Source of the DNA: Adhaeribacter terrigena | GTDB lineage: Bacteria; Bacteroidota; Bacteroidia; Cytophagales; Hymenobacteraceae | Assembly: GCF_016623615.1 (NCBI RefSeq) | Contig: NZ_JAEHFX010000005.1 | Span: 124,001 to 188,000 of the forward strand | Reading direction: 5' to 3' | DNA length: 64,000 nucleotides | Shown here: one piece after another, positions 17,715 through 26,158 of the stretch | How positions within the stretch are numbered: position 1 is the stretch's first letter | How the letters are laid out: each line of letters begins with the position of its first letter | Notes under the pieces: model-generated | Database searches by the model: none | The model's input: only the letters and a program-made list of their open reading frames with translations | What the model was told of the DNA's origin: nothing | Made by a program: the position numbers and the translations under genes

Positions 17715-18830
17715 ATGACGCTCGAAAATCTGCAGGTGCTCTTTTTTAAGAATTACGAAGAAGCGGACATTACTTTCTCTCCTCATATAAACTGCTTTAT
17801 CGGCCCGAACGGCAGCGGCAAAACCAACCTTCTGGATGCCATTCATTATTTAGCCTTAACCAAAAGCGCTTTCTCAGGTTCCGATCTGCAGAACGTAAAA
17901 CAGGGCGAAGATTATTTTATGGTGAAAGGCCGATTTCTGCAGGAAACGCAGAAAAACGCTATCCAGATCACCTTCAAAACCGGCCAGAAGAAGATCGTAA
18001 CGAATAATAAAGCGCCTTACGAAAAAGTGAGCGAACACATCGGTCGTTTCCCGGTGGTTTTAATTTCGCCTTACGATACCGACCTGGTGCGCGAAGGAAG
18101 CGAAGAACGCCGCAAGTATTTCGACAGCCTGATCTCGCAACTCAACCACGATTATTTAGATAACCTGCTGCGTTACAATTATTTACTAAAACAGCGCAAC
18201 AGTTTACTCAAGCAATTTGCCGACCGTAATTATTATGACTCGGATTACCTGCAGGTTTTAACCGAAGAAATGATACCGTTTGCGAAGAAAATTTCGAAAG
18301 TGCGCTTTAAGTTTCTGCAGGAATTCGAACCCGTTTTCCAGAAGCAATACCAGTTCTTAAGCGAGAGCTCCGAGGAAGTACGCATTGAATATAAAAGTCA
18401 GCTTCCCGGCCAGGATCTGGCATATTTATTAAAGCAAGCCGAACGCAAAGACAGCATTTTGCAGCGCACCACGGTAGGCCCGCACAAAGACGATTTCGTA
18501 TTTCTGATGGATGAAAATTCGGTGAAAAATTACGGGTCGCAGGGCCAGCAGAAAAGTTTTGTAATTGCCTTAAAGCTGGCCCAGTTCGAATTGTTTGCCG
18601 CCGCCAAAAGCCAGAAACCGCTTTTACTGCTCGACGATATTTTTGACCGCCTCGATGAAAAACGCATTGCCAAACTCCTTGAAATGGTTGCCAATCACAC
18701 CTTCGGTCAGCTTTTCATCACCGATTCACACGCGGAGCGCACGCAGCTTTTCCTCAAAGACCTTTCCGAAGATATCAGGACTTTTGGAGTGAAAAACGGT
18801 ACCGTTTCTCCCCACCCAACCCTCCCCTAA
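17715..18830 (+). CDS. recF: DNA replication and repair protein RecF
   Basis: A 371-residue SMC-like ATPase that loads RecA at single-stranded gaps. Walker A is GPNGSGKTN (about 32-40), the signature motif GSQGQQKSFVIALKLAQ (about 275-291) and Walker B LLLLDDIFDRLDEKR (about 302-316); the first strand LENLQVLFFKNYEEADI is also typical. The last residues (GTVSPHPTLP) are not RecF-like: they are translated from the start of a dispersed repeat, and the TAA stop lies in the loop of the terminator hairpin. DciA/DUF721 follows downstream. Confidence 0.96.
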   Translation: MTLENLQVLFFKNYEEADITFSPHINCFIGPNGSGKTNLLDAIHYLALTKSAFSGSDLQNVKQGEDYFMVKGRFLQETQKNAIQITFKTGQKKIVTNNKAPYEKVSEHIGRFPVVLISPYDTDLVREGSEERRKYFDSLISQLNHDYLDNLLRYNYLLKQRNSLLKQFADRNYYDSDYLQVLTEEMIPFAKKISKVRFKFLQEFEPVFQKQYQFLSESSEEVRIEYKSQLPGQDLAYLLKQAERKDSILQRTTVGPHKDDFVFLMDENSVKNYGSQGQQKSFVIALKLAQFELFAAAKSQKPLLLLDDIFDRLDEKRIAKLLEMVANHTFGQLFITDSHAERTQLFLKDLSEDIRTFGVKNGTVSPHPTLP

Positions 18831-18846
18831 TTCAGGGAGGGCTTTT
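18820..18846 (+). terminator. Intrinsic terminator of recF, spanning its stop codon
   Basis: CCCTCCC (18820-18826) pairs with GGGAGGG (18835-18841), followed by CTTTTT. The recF stop TAA (18828-18830) is in the loop. Confidence 0.8.
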
Positions 18847-19178
18847 TCTCTTGTAGTACCGTCAGCTAAAGCAGCCGGCAAGGAAGTCTGAACACGATTT
18901 TAAGAGATTTATAGGATGGACAGGATTTCACGCATATCGCCAGCGCAGCGTTCACAAAAATCACGTTATCCAGAAAACTAAAATAAAAGAAAGCTCATTA
19001 CGGAGGGAACTGACACCAGTTTCTGTGCGAGCGGCCTCCAAGACTTCCGGTGCCACAGGCAGCCCGCCAGGGCAGGAAGGGTTGCAGCCGCGAACGCAGA
19101 AACGAAGCCACCCGGCTGGAGGGAGAAAGCTACCTATGAAAGTTAAAAGTTATGAATTAAAAACTAAAGTTTGCTATG

Positions 19179-19207
19179 AAAACGCTATCCTTTCAAGCAC
19201 AAAAACT
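19179..19207 (-). repeat. 28-bp dispersed element (F form on plus strand)
   Basis: AAAACGCTATCCTTTC then AAGCACAAAAACT; the core-proximal element of composite copy 3. Confidence 0.8.
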
Positions 19208-19264
19208 TAATAGTTAAATAAACTACCAACCCGATGAAATCCCTCCTCTCGTCCGGATGACAAA

Positions 19265-19293
19265 AAAACGCTATGCTTTTATCCACAAAAACC
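19265..19293 (-). repeat. 28-bp dispersed element (F form on plus strand)
   Basis: AAAACGCTATGCTTTT then ATCCACAAAAACC; outer element of composite copy 3. It happens to contain TTATCCACA (19279-19287), a perfect DnaA box. Confidence 0.8.
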
Positions 19294-19342
19294 CAACGTT
19301 ATACTGTGGACAAATTGCCGATAACTTCTGCCCAAAGCCCTT

Positions 19343-19350
19343 TACCTTTG
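19343..19350 (+). promoter_or_regulatory. Bacteroidota -7 promoter box of the DciA-like gene
   Basis: TACCTTTG, exact TAnnTTTG, 45 bp upstream of the ATG at 19396. It supports the shorter start. Confidence 0.55.
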
Positions 19351-19395
19351 CCTCAATCCCATTTCTACCCGTACAACCTTTTAACGTTTGCTCCT

Positions 19396-19725
19396 ATGCT
19401 AAGACCTCGCTACAACACCGACAAAACCCTCAACAGCCGCAAAGCCGATATTCAGCCGCTGAAGGAAACGTTGCAGGCGCTGGTGAATGCTTATAAACTG
19501 CAGGGCAAATTAAACGAAGTAACCATTGTTGAAAGCTGGGAGAAAATTATGGGCCGTGCCATTGCCCTCAAAACCCAGGAGATTTACTTCCGTCACGGCA
19601 AATTATTCGTGCGCATTTCTTCCGCCCCGCTCAAGCACGAACTCGTAATGGCCAAAACCAAAGTTATAGACCTGATAAATGCCCAAGTAGGCGTAAAAGC
19701 GATTGAAGAAGTAGTGTTTCTTTAA
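19396..19725 (+). CDS. DUF721/DciA-like protein
   Basis: A 109-residue protein of the DUF721 family, with the DciA-type KH-like pattern NEVTIVESWEKIMGRAIALKTQEIYFRHGKLFVRISSAPLKHEL. DciA is the ancestral loader of the replicative helicase DnaB; that role is inferred. I chose the ATG at 19396 rather than 19273: the upstream codons run through a dispersed repeat and across a good -7 promoter box, and the family starts near MLRPRYNTDK. Its position next to recF is common in bacteria. Confidence 0.85.
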   Translation: MLRPRYNTDKTLNSRKADIQPLKETLQALVNAYKLQGKLNEVTIVESWEKIMGRAIALKTQEIYFRHGKLFVRISSAPLKHELVMAKTKVIDLINAQVGVKAIEEVVFL

Positions 19726-19825
19726 AACAGCTCTTAAAAATACCCTTGCTACCGGGCAGTTTCATGGCGCTAAAAATTCCGGAACATATTTTACAATAAA
19801 CCGCAACAGCTTTTGTATATTTTGT

Positions 19826-19833
19826 TATTTTTG
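19826..19833 (+). promoter_or_regulatory. Bacteroidota -7 promoter box
   Basis: TATTTTTG, exact TAnnTTTG, 17 bp upstream of the ATG at 19851, giving a very short leader. Confidence 0.5.
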
Positions 19834-19850
19834 CGACAAAATCGCAAATC

Positions 19851-20585
19851 ATGAAATTTACGCTTACTGTTCTGTTTACTATTCTATCATTTTCCGCTTT
19901 CAGCCAGAAGGTAAATTATTTAAACGAGCACTTCACGAAGATAAACTTTAAAGAAAAAGCTACTTATTATACCGAAACCGTTAAAACCGGCCCTTCCAGC
20001 GGGATTGTTAAAACATATTTCATGAACGGGCAATTGTTCTCGGAAGACTCTTTCTCTAACCTCCGTTACCAGCGGCGCGATGGCCTGACCCGAAACTATT
20101 ACGGGAATGGCAAACTTAAATCCGAAATAGCTTTTAAAGACGGCGTTTTCCACGGTCCCCTGAAAACGTATTACCCGAGCCAGCGCATGAAAAGAGCCGA
20201 ACTTTATGAAAACGGCACCTTTGTAAGCGGTAAATGCTTTACCCCCGCCGGCTACGACACCACGTATTTTGCTTTTCAGACCGAACCGCAGTTTCCGGGT
20301 GGCAAAGAAGCTGTGGTGCAATACCTGATCAACAACAGCCGCATTCCCATCACCCCGATAGATTATATGCTGATCAAACGCGGATTTTGGCGTTATGTGC
20401 TCGTGAAATTTGTAGTTACCGCCGAAGGCAATATAACCGATATAATGATCAGCCGTTCCCTGAGCGAGAAATACGATCGGGAAGCCATGCGCCTGGTAGA
20501 ACATATGCCCAAATGGAATCCGGGTTTGCAGGATGGCGAAAAAGCGACCATTGAATATACCCTGCCAATCGGCTTTATGCACTAA
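19851..20585 (+). CDS. Secreted protein with MORN-like repeats and TonB C-terminal domain
   Basis: A 244-residue protein with a signal peptide (residues 1-18, ending FSAFSQ). Residues about 45-125 carry YwqK/MORN-like repeats (GIVKTYFMNGQLFSEDS; GLTRNYYGNGKLKSEIAFKDG; GPLKTYYPSQRMKRAELYENG). The C-terminal part, about 145-242, is TonB-C-like (PQFPGGKEAVVQYLINN; VKFVVTAEGNITDIMISRSL). This combination is frequent in Bacteroidota and has no settled function; no transmembrane anchor of a true TonB is present. Confidence 0.85.
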   Translation: MKFTLTVLFTILSFSAFSQKVNYLNEHFTKINFKEKATYYTETVKTGPSSGIVKTYFMNGQLFSEDSFSNLRYQRRDGLTRNYYGNGKLKSEIAFKDGVFHGPLKTYYPSQRMKRAELYENGTFVSGKCFTPAGYDTTYFAFQTEPQFPGGKEAVVQYLINNSRIPITPIDYMLIKRGFWRYVLVKFVVTAEGNITDIMISRSLSEKYDREAMRLVEHMPKWNPGLQDGEKATIEYTLPIGFMH

Positions 20586-20589
20586 CCTG

Positions 20590-20985
20590 TTACTTCAACA
20601 TAGCTTTATACAACTCAAAATCCCGATCGAACCCGTTATAATCGGAGGTAATTTCTTCACCGGGCTCAATATCGCGCGCGGCTACGGTAAAACCTTCGTC
20701 GTCTTCGGAAGTATCGAGAGTATTCGGTTCAAAAGAATGGTTAATGAACCGCCCGTCGTCGCCGCAAAGAATGTGCAAATCGCTTGATTTGCTGCGGTAC
20801 AAGTATTTTTTCAGGTCATCGAGCGGGTATTCTTTTTCCAACTCGGCCAGTTTTTCGTCCGAAATTTTCAGGTCTACGCCTTCGGTATATTTCCAGATAA
20901 CGGTGTCTTTAGGAATAAACTGATCGGCAAACAAACCAACGCCGCTGATCTGGCTTTGGCCAAGTTTCGTTTTTACGAGTAACAT
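20590..20985 (-). CDS. SET-domain protein (possible lysine methyltransferase)
   Basis: A 131-residue protein consisting of little more than a SET domain: GVGLFADQFIPKDTVIWKYT at the start, RFINHSFEPNT (the NHS substrate/cofactor motif) at about 81-91, and ARDIEPGEEITSDYNGFD (the GEE.T.DY motif) at about 103-120. SET proteins transfer methyl groups from SAM to lysine; the bacterial target here is unknown. No pre- or post-SET cysteine cluster is seen. It converges tail-to-tail with the MORN/TonB-C gene. Confidence 0.88.
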   Translation of the reverse strand: MLLVKTKLGQSQISGVGLFADQFIPKDTVIWKYTEGVDLKISDEKLAELEKEYPLDDLKKYLYRSKSSDLHILCGDDGRFINHSFEPNTLDTSEDDEGFTVAARDIEPGEEITSDYNGFDRDFELYKAMLK

Positions 20986-21287
20986 GCTGAAGTATTTAAA
21001 ATCGTACTGCCAATACGGAAACTTTGCATAAAGGCTGCCATTTTTATTTAAAATATTACCTGCCCCGCAATACCATTTTCCGGCGCCCTTAAATCATTAA
21101 ATAAATACAATTCACCCTTCCTGAACATATCTCCTACTCAGAAGATCCTCCTTGCTGAAAACATTTTTAAAACGGTATAGTTTTTTGCCTGAAAAGTAGC
21201 TTAAGCAGTCAAATACTATTTCGAACTCTTTCTGTATTGAAGCTGTTCGGAATCCGTTACGCGCCTGCTTTAACGTGTTAAACGCCT
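20986..21287. other. Intergenic region between SET and heparinase-like genes
   Basis: 302 bp between divergent genes. It contains a weak 28-bp element at 21169-21197 and nothing else I can name; no exact -7 box was found. Confidence 0.45.
21169..21197 (-). repeat. 28-bp dispersed element (degenerate F form)
   Basis: AAAACGGTATAGTTTT then TTGCCTGAAAAGT, in the gap upstream of the heparinase-like gene. Confidence 0.6.
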
Positions 21288-24206
21288 GTGAAAAACTTTA
21301 CCCTTCTTACTTTTTTCCTCTTTTTGCATACCGTTTCGGGGCTACTGCTGGCGCAAAGCGGTAGCTGGCAACCGGCGGGCGCTAACCTGGGTTTTCCGCG
21401 CACCCTGCTGAAAGCTTCCGAAATTCCGGCCGTTCGGGTATCGTTACAGGATTCTGCCCGGAAAGCACTTTACACTTCGGTTTATTACACCGTAGCACCC
21501 ACCACCAACGTCTCCGACCCGGACCGCCGTTTGCGCGCCCGGGCCGCAAAGAACATGGCCTTTTCGCGGCTTATCAACTTAAAACCGACTGGCAATTCGG
21601 CTTTAGACACCTTAACAGCCGCGGAAAAAACCCAGATCGAAACCAACATCATCTCGCTGCTCGACAACCTGAACCCGGCTGTGGATGCGGTCTGGAGTTA
21701 CGAAAAATGGCAGTGGCGAAGCAAAGAACTCCTTGATTATTTAATTGCTTACGATCTTTTGCGCGGCGCCAACGTGCCGGTAACCCGATTAGCAACCACC
21801 AGAACCAAACTGCAGCAATTTGCCGGCAACCTGTATTCCAACGGTTCGGGGTTTGTAGGCTCGATCAATAACAACCATTTATTCATGACCGCCGCAGCTT
21901 TGGGCATGGCCGGCATTGTGCTAAACGACCTGACCAGCTCTACCACTTCCCAGCAACCGCAAAGCTGGATCAACATCGGCATGTATAACCTCGATAACGC
22001 CATGTGGCGCAACGCCGGCCGGCAATCGGACCCGGGAATTGTAGCGGGCTACGCCGAAGGACCTTTTTATTTTAAATATGCCATGGAAAACTGCCTGCCT
22101 TTTTTCCGGGCATTCGGTAATTTTCTGCCCGACGGCACCTACAGCTTCACGTGGAACAACACCACCCGCCAGATCCGCAACCCCTACTTCGACCCGAATT
22201 ACGACCTGCTTTACCAATGGATGACCGATATTGCTATGCCCGACGGCCGTTTTCCGGCGCTGGAAGATTCATATACAGATATGGCGATGCCGGAACTGGC
22301 GCTTACCGGTAAACCGCAGTTCGTAAAAGCCTTCCACCCCCAAAAAATGGAAGCAGCCCAGCTTACGAGCCTGAATCAGCAACTGGATGGCACCGTAGAT
22401 CTGCGCGCCAATTACCTGGCAGCCAACCTGAATCCGCTCCCGCAACCCGAAAAAGCGCTCACCACTTTACCTGCGGCCGGCAACCTGATTTTTCGTTCCG
22501 GAAATGGCTTTGAAAGCAATTACCTGCACGTGTATGGCAAAAACGGGCGGGCGCTCAACAATTCCGGCGGCCACAACCAGGGCGATGCCAGCAGTTTTAT
22601 TTTGTACGCCAAAGGTCAGTTATTAGCTTTAGATGCCGGTTATTTAAATTACAACCGTCGCGCCGAAGTGGGCAATGCCAATAACCACAACCTGGTTTTA
22701 GTAGATGGCGCCGGCCCGAAGATCGGGACAGCCGGTGCAGCCAACGATGCCGCTGCCTACATCGAAAATACCTTTGAAACCGAAGCGCTAACCTACGGGG
22801 AAGTGAGAACGGCCTATTCCGGCGCCAATATTACCCGCAAAACCTTGCAGGTGCGCGGCGAATACTTCCTGATGGCCGATTTTATTTCTGCCGCCGCGCC
22901 GCATAATTTCACCTGGCAACTACACGGTTTCGGGCTGGAAAACGGCACGGCTGCGGAAGGCACCTTTACCGATCAGGCAACAAACCACGAAGGCATCTGG
23001 CAGAAAAACGGCGTTTCGCTAAAAGCCCACGTTACAGCAGCCGGGGGCGCAAGCGCATACAGCAAAACTACTTCCGCCCACGAAATAACCTATAACCAGG
23101 CAAAGAACCATACCACTTTTTTAGTGCAAAAGAATAGCGTTTCGGCCACCCAGTTCTTAGCTGCGCTGCACCCGTACACGGTTCCTAATGCGGTAACTTC
23201 TACCCTTTCCCTCCCGAATATGGCCGGTTTAACGCACGTTTCAGCTCATTTTACCGACGTAGTTTTTACCCAGGCCGATACAATTTTGAAAACCGTAACC
23301 GTAAATAACCTCCCGGACCCGATAAAAGCCGACGCCAGTTTTACGTTGTTTTCGCTGGATCATGCCGGGGCTTTTGCGCAGCTATTTTTACAGAATGGCA
23401 CCACGCTTTTTTACGGCACCGAACAAATTCTGAGCAGCAGCAAACGCGCCAATCTCGCCTGGACCCAACGGGCGCCGGGCGAATTCCAGGGCTACGTAAA
23501 TAAAGCTACCACCCTTTCTGTGCGTGTAACCCATCAACCCAACACCGTAACCGGGCAGCACCTCAGTTCCTGGACCTACAATGCAACCACCCAAACGCTG
23601 CAGGCCACCTTTTCGCAGCCATCCGATTTTACTTATAAAGTAATTTCCAACCCCTTACCGGTAGAAATGGTAGGGTTTTGGGCGGAAAAACTAAACGAAA
23701 AGGTAAAACTTCGCTGGCAAACGGCTTCTGAAACCAACAGCAAACTTTTCCGGATAGCACGTTCTGCAGATGCCGGAAACTGGGAAACTGTTGCCGAAAA
23801 AATGGCCCAGGGAAATTCTTCGAACCTGACGAGTTATGAATTCACCGATGCGCCCGGGTTTTCTGGTTTGGTTTACTACCGCTTAACCCAGGAAGATCAG
23901 GACGGAACGGCATCGTTTTCGGATATAAAAGTCGTGAATCTAGAGAAGCAAACACCTGCTGCTTTGCGCCTTTACCCTAACCCCGCTTCCGAAACCCTGC
24001 ATCTGGAACTTGAAACCAGCCAACCTGAAAATGCGCAGATCCAGATCCGGGACCTGGCCGGCCGCGATGTTTTGAGCCTTAAAAAACAACTCCAGGCGGG
24101 CCCAAACAAACTAACCTGCGAAATTGAAAAATTGCCTGCCGGCTTCTATATTCTTTCGGTACAGGGCAAAGAGCAAACGCAGCAGATAAAGTTTATAAAA
24201 CAGTAG
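21288..24206 (+). CDS. Secreted heparinase II/III-like protein with T9SS sorting domain
   Basis: A 972-residue protein with a signal peptide (FTLLTFFLFLHTVSGLLLAQ), an alpha-helical toroid-like domain (about 40-330), a heparinase II/III-type beta-sandwich region with GHNQGDASSFILYAKGQLLALDAGY at about 428-452 (His in GGHNQGD is typical) and a C-terminal T9SS type A sorting domain (RLYPNPASETLHLEL to the end). It is predicted to be exported by type IX secretion and to act on extracellular acidic polysaccharide, perhaps as an eliminase. The start is GTG; no ATG lies nearby that would keep the signal peptide. Confidence 0.85.
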   Translation: MKNFTLLTFFLFLHTVSGLLLAQSGSWQPAGANLGFPRTLLKASEIPAVRVSLQDSARKALYTSVYYTVAPTTNVSDPDRRLRARAAKNMAFSRLINLKPTGNSALDTLTAAEKTQIETNIISLLDNLNPAVDAVWSYEKWQWRSKELLDYLIAYDLLRGANVPVTRLATTRTKLQQFAGNLYSNGSGFVGSINNNHLFMTAAALGMAGIVLNDLTSSTTSQQPQSWINIGMYNLDNAMWRNAGRQSDPGIVAGYAEGPFYFKYAMENCLPFFRAFGNFLPDGTYSFTWNNTTRQIRNPYFDPNYDLLYQWMTDIAMPDGRFPALEDSYTDMAMPELALTGKPQFVKAFHPQKMEAAQLTSLNQQLDGTVDLRANYLAANLNPLPQPEKALTTLPAAGNLIFRSGNGFESNYLHVYGKNGRALNNSGGHNQGDASSFILYAKGQLLALDAGYLNYNRRAEVGNANNHNLVLVDGAGPKIGTAGAANDAAAYIENTFETEALTYGEVRTAYSGANITRKTLQVRGEYFLMADFISAAAPHNFTWQLHGFGLENGTAAEGTFTDQATNHEGIWQKNGVSLKAHVTAAGGASAYSKTTSAHEITYNQAKNHTTFLVQKNSVSATQFLAALHPYTVPNAVTSTLSLPNMAGLTHVSAHFTDVVFTQADTILKTVTVNNLPDPIKADASFTLFSLDHAGAFAQLFLQNGTTLFYGTEQILSSSKRANLAWTQRAPGEFQGYVNKATTLSVRVTHQPNTVTGQHLSSWTYNATTQTLQATFSQPSDFTYKVISNPLPVEMVGFWAEKLNEKVKLRWQTASETNSKLFRIARSADAGNWETVAEKMAQGNSSNLTSYEFTDAPGFSGLVYYRLTQEDQDGTASFSDIKVVNLEKQTPAALRLYPNPASETLHLELETSQPENAQIQIRDLAGRDVLSLKKQLQAGPNKLTCEIEKLPAGFYILSVQGKEQTQQIKFIKQ

Positions 24207-24288
24207 GGATTTCGGGGTAAAAACCGCCGTGCGCGGCAGCGATATTTATTTTCTGTGCGTATAGAGTGCCATCGAAAAACCTGACTCC

Positions 24289-24843
24289 ATGCACCTCCCC
24301 GATTTCCGCCCGGTTTCGTACTCCCGTACCACCATTACCGAACTCATGGTTCCGTCCTATGCCAATTTCGGCGGCAAAATTCACGGCGGCATTCTGCTTT
24401 CGCTCATGGATAAAGTGGCCTATGCCTGCGCGGCCAAACATGCCGGCAATTATTGCGTTACCGTTACGGTAGATGGTGTGGAATTCCGGCAGCCGGTAGA
24501 AGTTGGCGAACTGGTTTCGTTAATGGCTTCGGTAAACTATGTGGGCAATACCTCTTTAATGGTAGGCATAAAAGTAATTGCCGAAAACGTGAAAACCAGA
24601 ATCGTAAAACATACCAACACTTCTTATATTACCCTGGTAGCCAAAGGCGAAGACGATAAACCTACCCAGGTGCCCGGCCTGACCCTGGAAACCCCGGAAG
24701 ATGCCCGCCGTTTTCTGGAAGCTATAAAGCGCCGCGAAATTAAAGAACACTCCCGCCAGGCCTTTCAGAACGAAAAAAACCGCCAGACTCTTGCCGAAGA
24801 CCTGGCGTTTCTCCGCACCGAACGCTGCAAACTTGCTTTCTGA
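24289..24843 (+). CDS. Acyl-CoA thioesterase (hotdog fold)
   Basis: A 184-residue enzyme of the YciA/BACH type that hydrolyses acyl-CoA. Signatures: MVPSYANFGGKIHGGILLSLMDKVAYACAAKHAG, where the N/D-rich turn and GG..LSLMD are the active-site region, and VGNTSLMVGIKVIAENV. The C-terminal 50 residues (RRFLEAIKRREIKEHSRQAF...) form a charged helical extension. It stands 82 bp after the heparinase-like gene on the same strand. Physiological substrate unknown. Confidence 0.9.
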   Translation: MHLPDFRPVSYSRTTITELMVPSYANFGGKIHGGILLSLMDKVAYACAAKHAGNYCVTVTVDGVEFRQPVEVGELVSLMASVNYVGNTSLMVGIKVIAENVKTRIVKHTNTSYITLVAKGEDDKPTQVPGLTLETPEDARRFLEAIKRREIKEHSRQAFQNEKNRQTLAEDLAFLRTERCKLAF

Positions 24844-24848
24844 AAAGA

Positions 24849-24876
24849 AAAACGGTAGCGTTCCAGCCTTAAAAAG
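24849..24876 (-). repeat. 28-bp dispersed element (F form on plus strand)
   Basis: AAAACGGTAGCGTT then CCAGCCTTAAAAAGT, 5 bp after the thioesterase stop codon. Confidence 0.65.
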
Positions 24877-25020
24877 TGCTTCGTGCCAAATTATTTTATT
24901 CAGAATACCCAAATTATTCTGGTTTCCGTAAAACTTTTTTTGCTTCCGTAAATTATTAATAACAGATCGGTTTCAGGCAATCATTCTTCACCACCAACAT
25001 AAATCTAAACCTTAAAATCC

Positions 25021-26004
25021 ATGAAAAAACTTTTACTTGCTTTAGCAGTTGCCGTTGCTGCACAATGCAGCGCTTTTGCGCAGGGTTACACCGTAACCAC
25101 CACTACCGGCACGTACGCCGATCTTACCGGCGCTACGGTAGTAAGCACTTCCGGCTGGGATCCGAACACTGCCAACTTCACTATTCCCATTGGTTTCAAC
25201 TTTGTGCTCGATGGCATTACCTATACCTCCATGGAAACCGATGGCCTGGGCGACCTTTACTTTACCGATGGCACGAACGATAAATATATTTATCCTTTCG
25301 ATGCCGTTATAATAGACAAATCGTATCCTTCTACTACCAGCACGTTATCGCCGATCAGTTATTTGCTTAGCGGCACAGCCGGCAGCCGCATTCTGAAGGT
25401 TGAATTTAAAAATGCAGGCCTGGTTACCGATCCGCTTGGCACGCCAACCCTTAACCCGAACGACGTGGCTAACTTCCAAGTATGGCTTTACGAAGGTTCT
25501 AACAAAATTGAAGTTCGTTACGGCACTGTAAGCGCCGCCAACGTACAAGGCGTTTTCTTTGGCGAAGATGGCCCTAGTGTAGCAGTCGTTACCGGGATAA
25601 GCAGCACCGGCATTTCCGGCTTCTTTCTCGAAGGCCTGGCTACTGCCCCAACCGTAACGGTACTTAACCAATCCAGCACGTACATGGGCCTGGATAACAT
25701 ACCGGCATCCGGAACGATCTATACCTTTAACCGGGTAGTGAGCGGCATTGCCAAACAATTAAACCAAACCAATATTGCCGTTTACCCCAACCCGGTTGCC
25801 AACGTAATGACCATTAAAGGTTTAACGGCAAAAGGCCAGGCAACCGTAACCATTACCGATGTTTTAGGCAAAGTAGTTTTAACCGAAAAAGTAGCAGCTT
25901 CCCAGAACGTATCAGTTAACGTTAGCAACCTCAAAAAAGGCGCTTACTTTGTAGAGGTGGCTTCGGAAGAAGGCCGCAGCTTTAAGCAGATCATCAGGCA
26001 ATAA
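25021..26004 (+). CDS. Secreted T9SS-sorted protein
   Basis: A 327-residue protein: signal peptide 1-20 (ending CSAFAQ), a beta-rich body at about 22-240 (FTIPIGFNFVLDGITYTSMETDGLGDLYF...), and a T9SS type A sorting domain at about 253-327 (VYPNPVANVMTIKGL ... GAYFVEVASEEGRSFKQIIRQ). The body resembles the jelly-roll modules of other Bacteroidota surface proteins but I do not recognise a catalytic site. It is single-gene, followed by a strong terminator. Confidence 0.88.
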   Translation: MKKLLLALAVAVAAQCSAFAQGYTVTTTTGTYADLTGATVVSTSGWDPNTANFTIPIGFNFVLDGITYTSMETDGLGDLYFTDGTNDKYIYPFDAVIIDKSYPSTTSTLSPISYLLSGTAGSRILKVEFKNAGLVTDPLGTPTLNPNDVANFQVWLYEGSNKIEVRYGTVSAANVQGVFFGEDGPSVAVVTGISSTGISGFFLEGLATAPTVTVLNQSSTYMGLDNIPASGTIYTFNRVVSGIAKQLNQTNIAVYPNPVANVMTIKGLTAKGQATVTITDVLGKVVLTEKVAASQNVSVNVSNLKKGAYFVEVASEEGRSFKQIIRQ

Positions 26005-26031
26005 TTAACTTGCGCAGGCACATTTTCCTGT

Positions 26032-26069
26032 AAAGTCCCGGCTGCTTCATTGCGGCCGGGACTTTTTTT
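26032..26069 (+). terminator. Intrinsic terminator of the T9SS-sorted protein gene
   Basis: AAAGTCCCGGC (26032-26042) pairs with GCCGGGACTTT (26055-26065), followed by a T-run. Confidence 0.9.
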
Positions 26070-26128
26070 GTTTCCCATAACGGTTTCGGAGCCGTATAAA
26101 CCGCAGGCCGTTCTACTCCGGTAAGAGT

Positions 26129-26157
26129 AGTTTTCACCTCTGAAATACTAGCGTTTT
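26129..26157 (+). repeat. 28-bp dispersed element (R form) abutting a start codon
   Basis: AGTTTTCACCTCTG then AAATACTAGCGTTTTT; its end is 1 bp before the ATG at 26159. Confidence 0.75.
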
Positions 26158-26158
26158 T

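Larger units (their letters stand above)
18815..19293 (-). repeat. Composite structured repeat, copy 3 (reverse orientation)
   Basis: Reading the minus strand: 28-bp element (19265-19293), block GTCATCCGGACGAGAGG (19244-19260), second 28-bp element (19179-19207), structured core (19014-19125), then TTTAGCTGACGGTACT and the CCCTCCC hairpin that terminates recF. The order is the same as copy 2. Core stems GTTTCTG/CAGAAAC, GCGGC/GCCGC, CTTCC/GGAAG, GCCC/GGGC and TGCC/GGCA are all kept; the GCCC loop is TGGC here instead of TTGC or TTAC. Confidence 0.82.

Noticed and set aside
19273-19395. Longer N-terminus for the DciA-like protein
   Set aside because: The extra codons pass through a dispersed repeat and a -7 promoter box and are not family-like.
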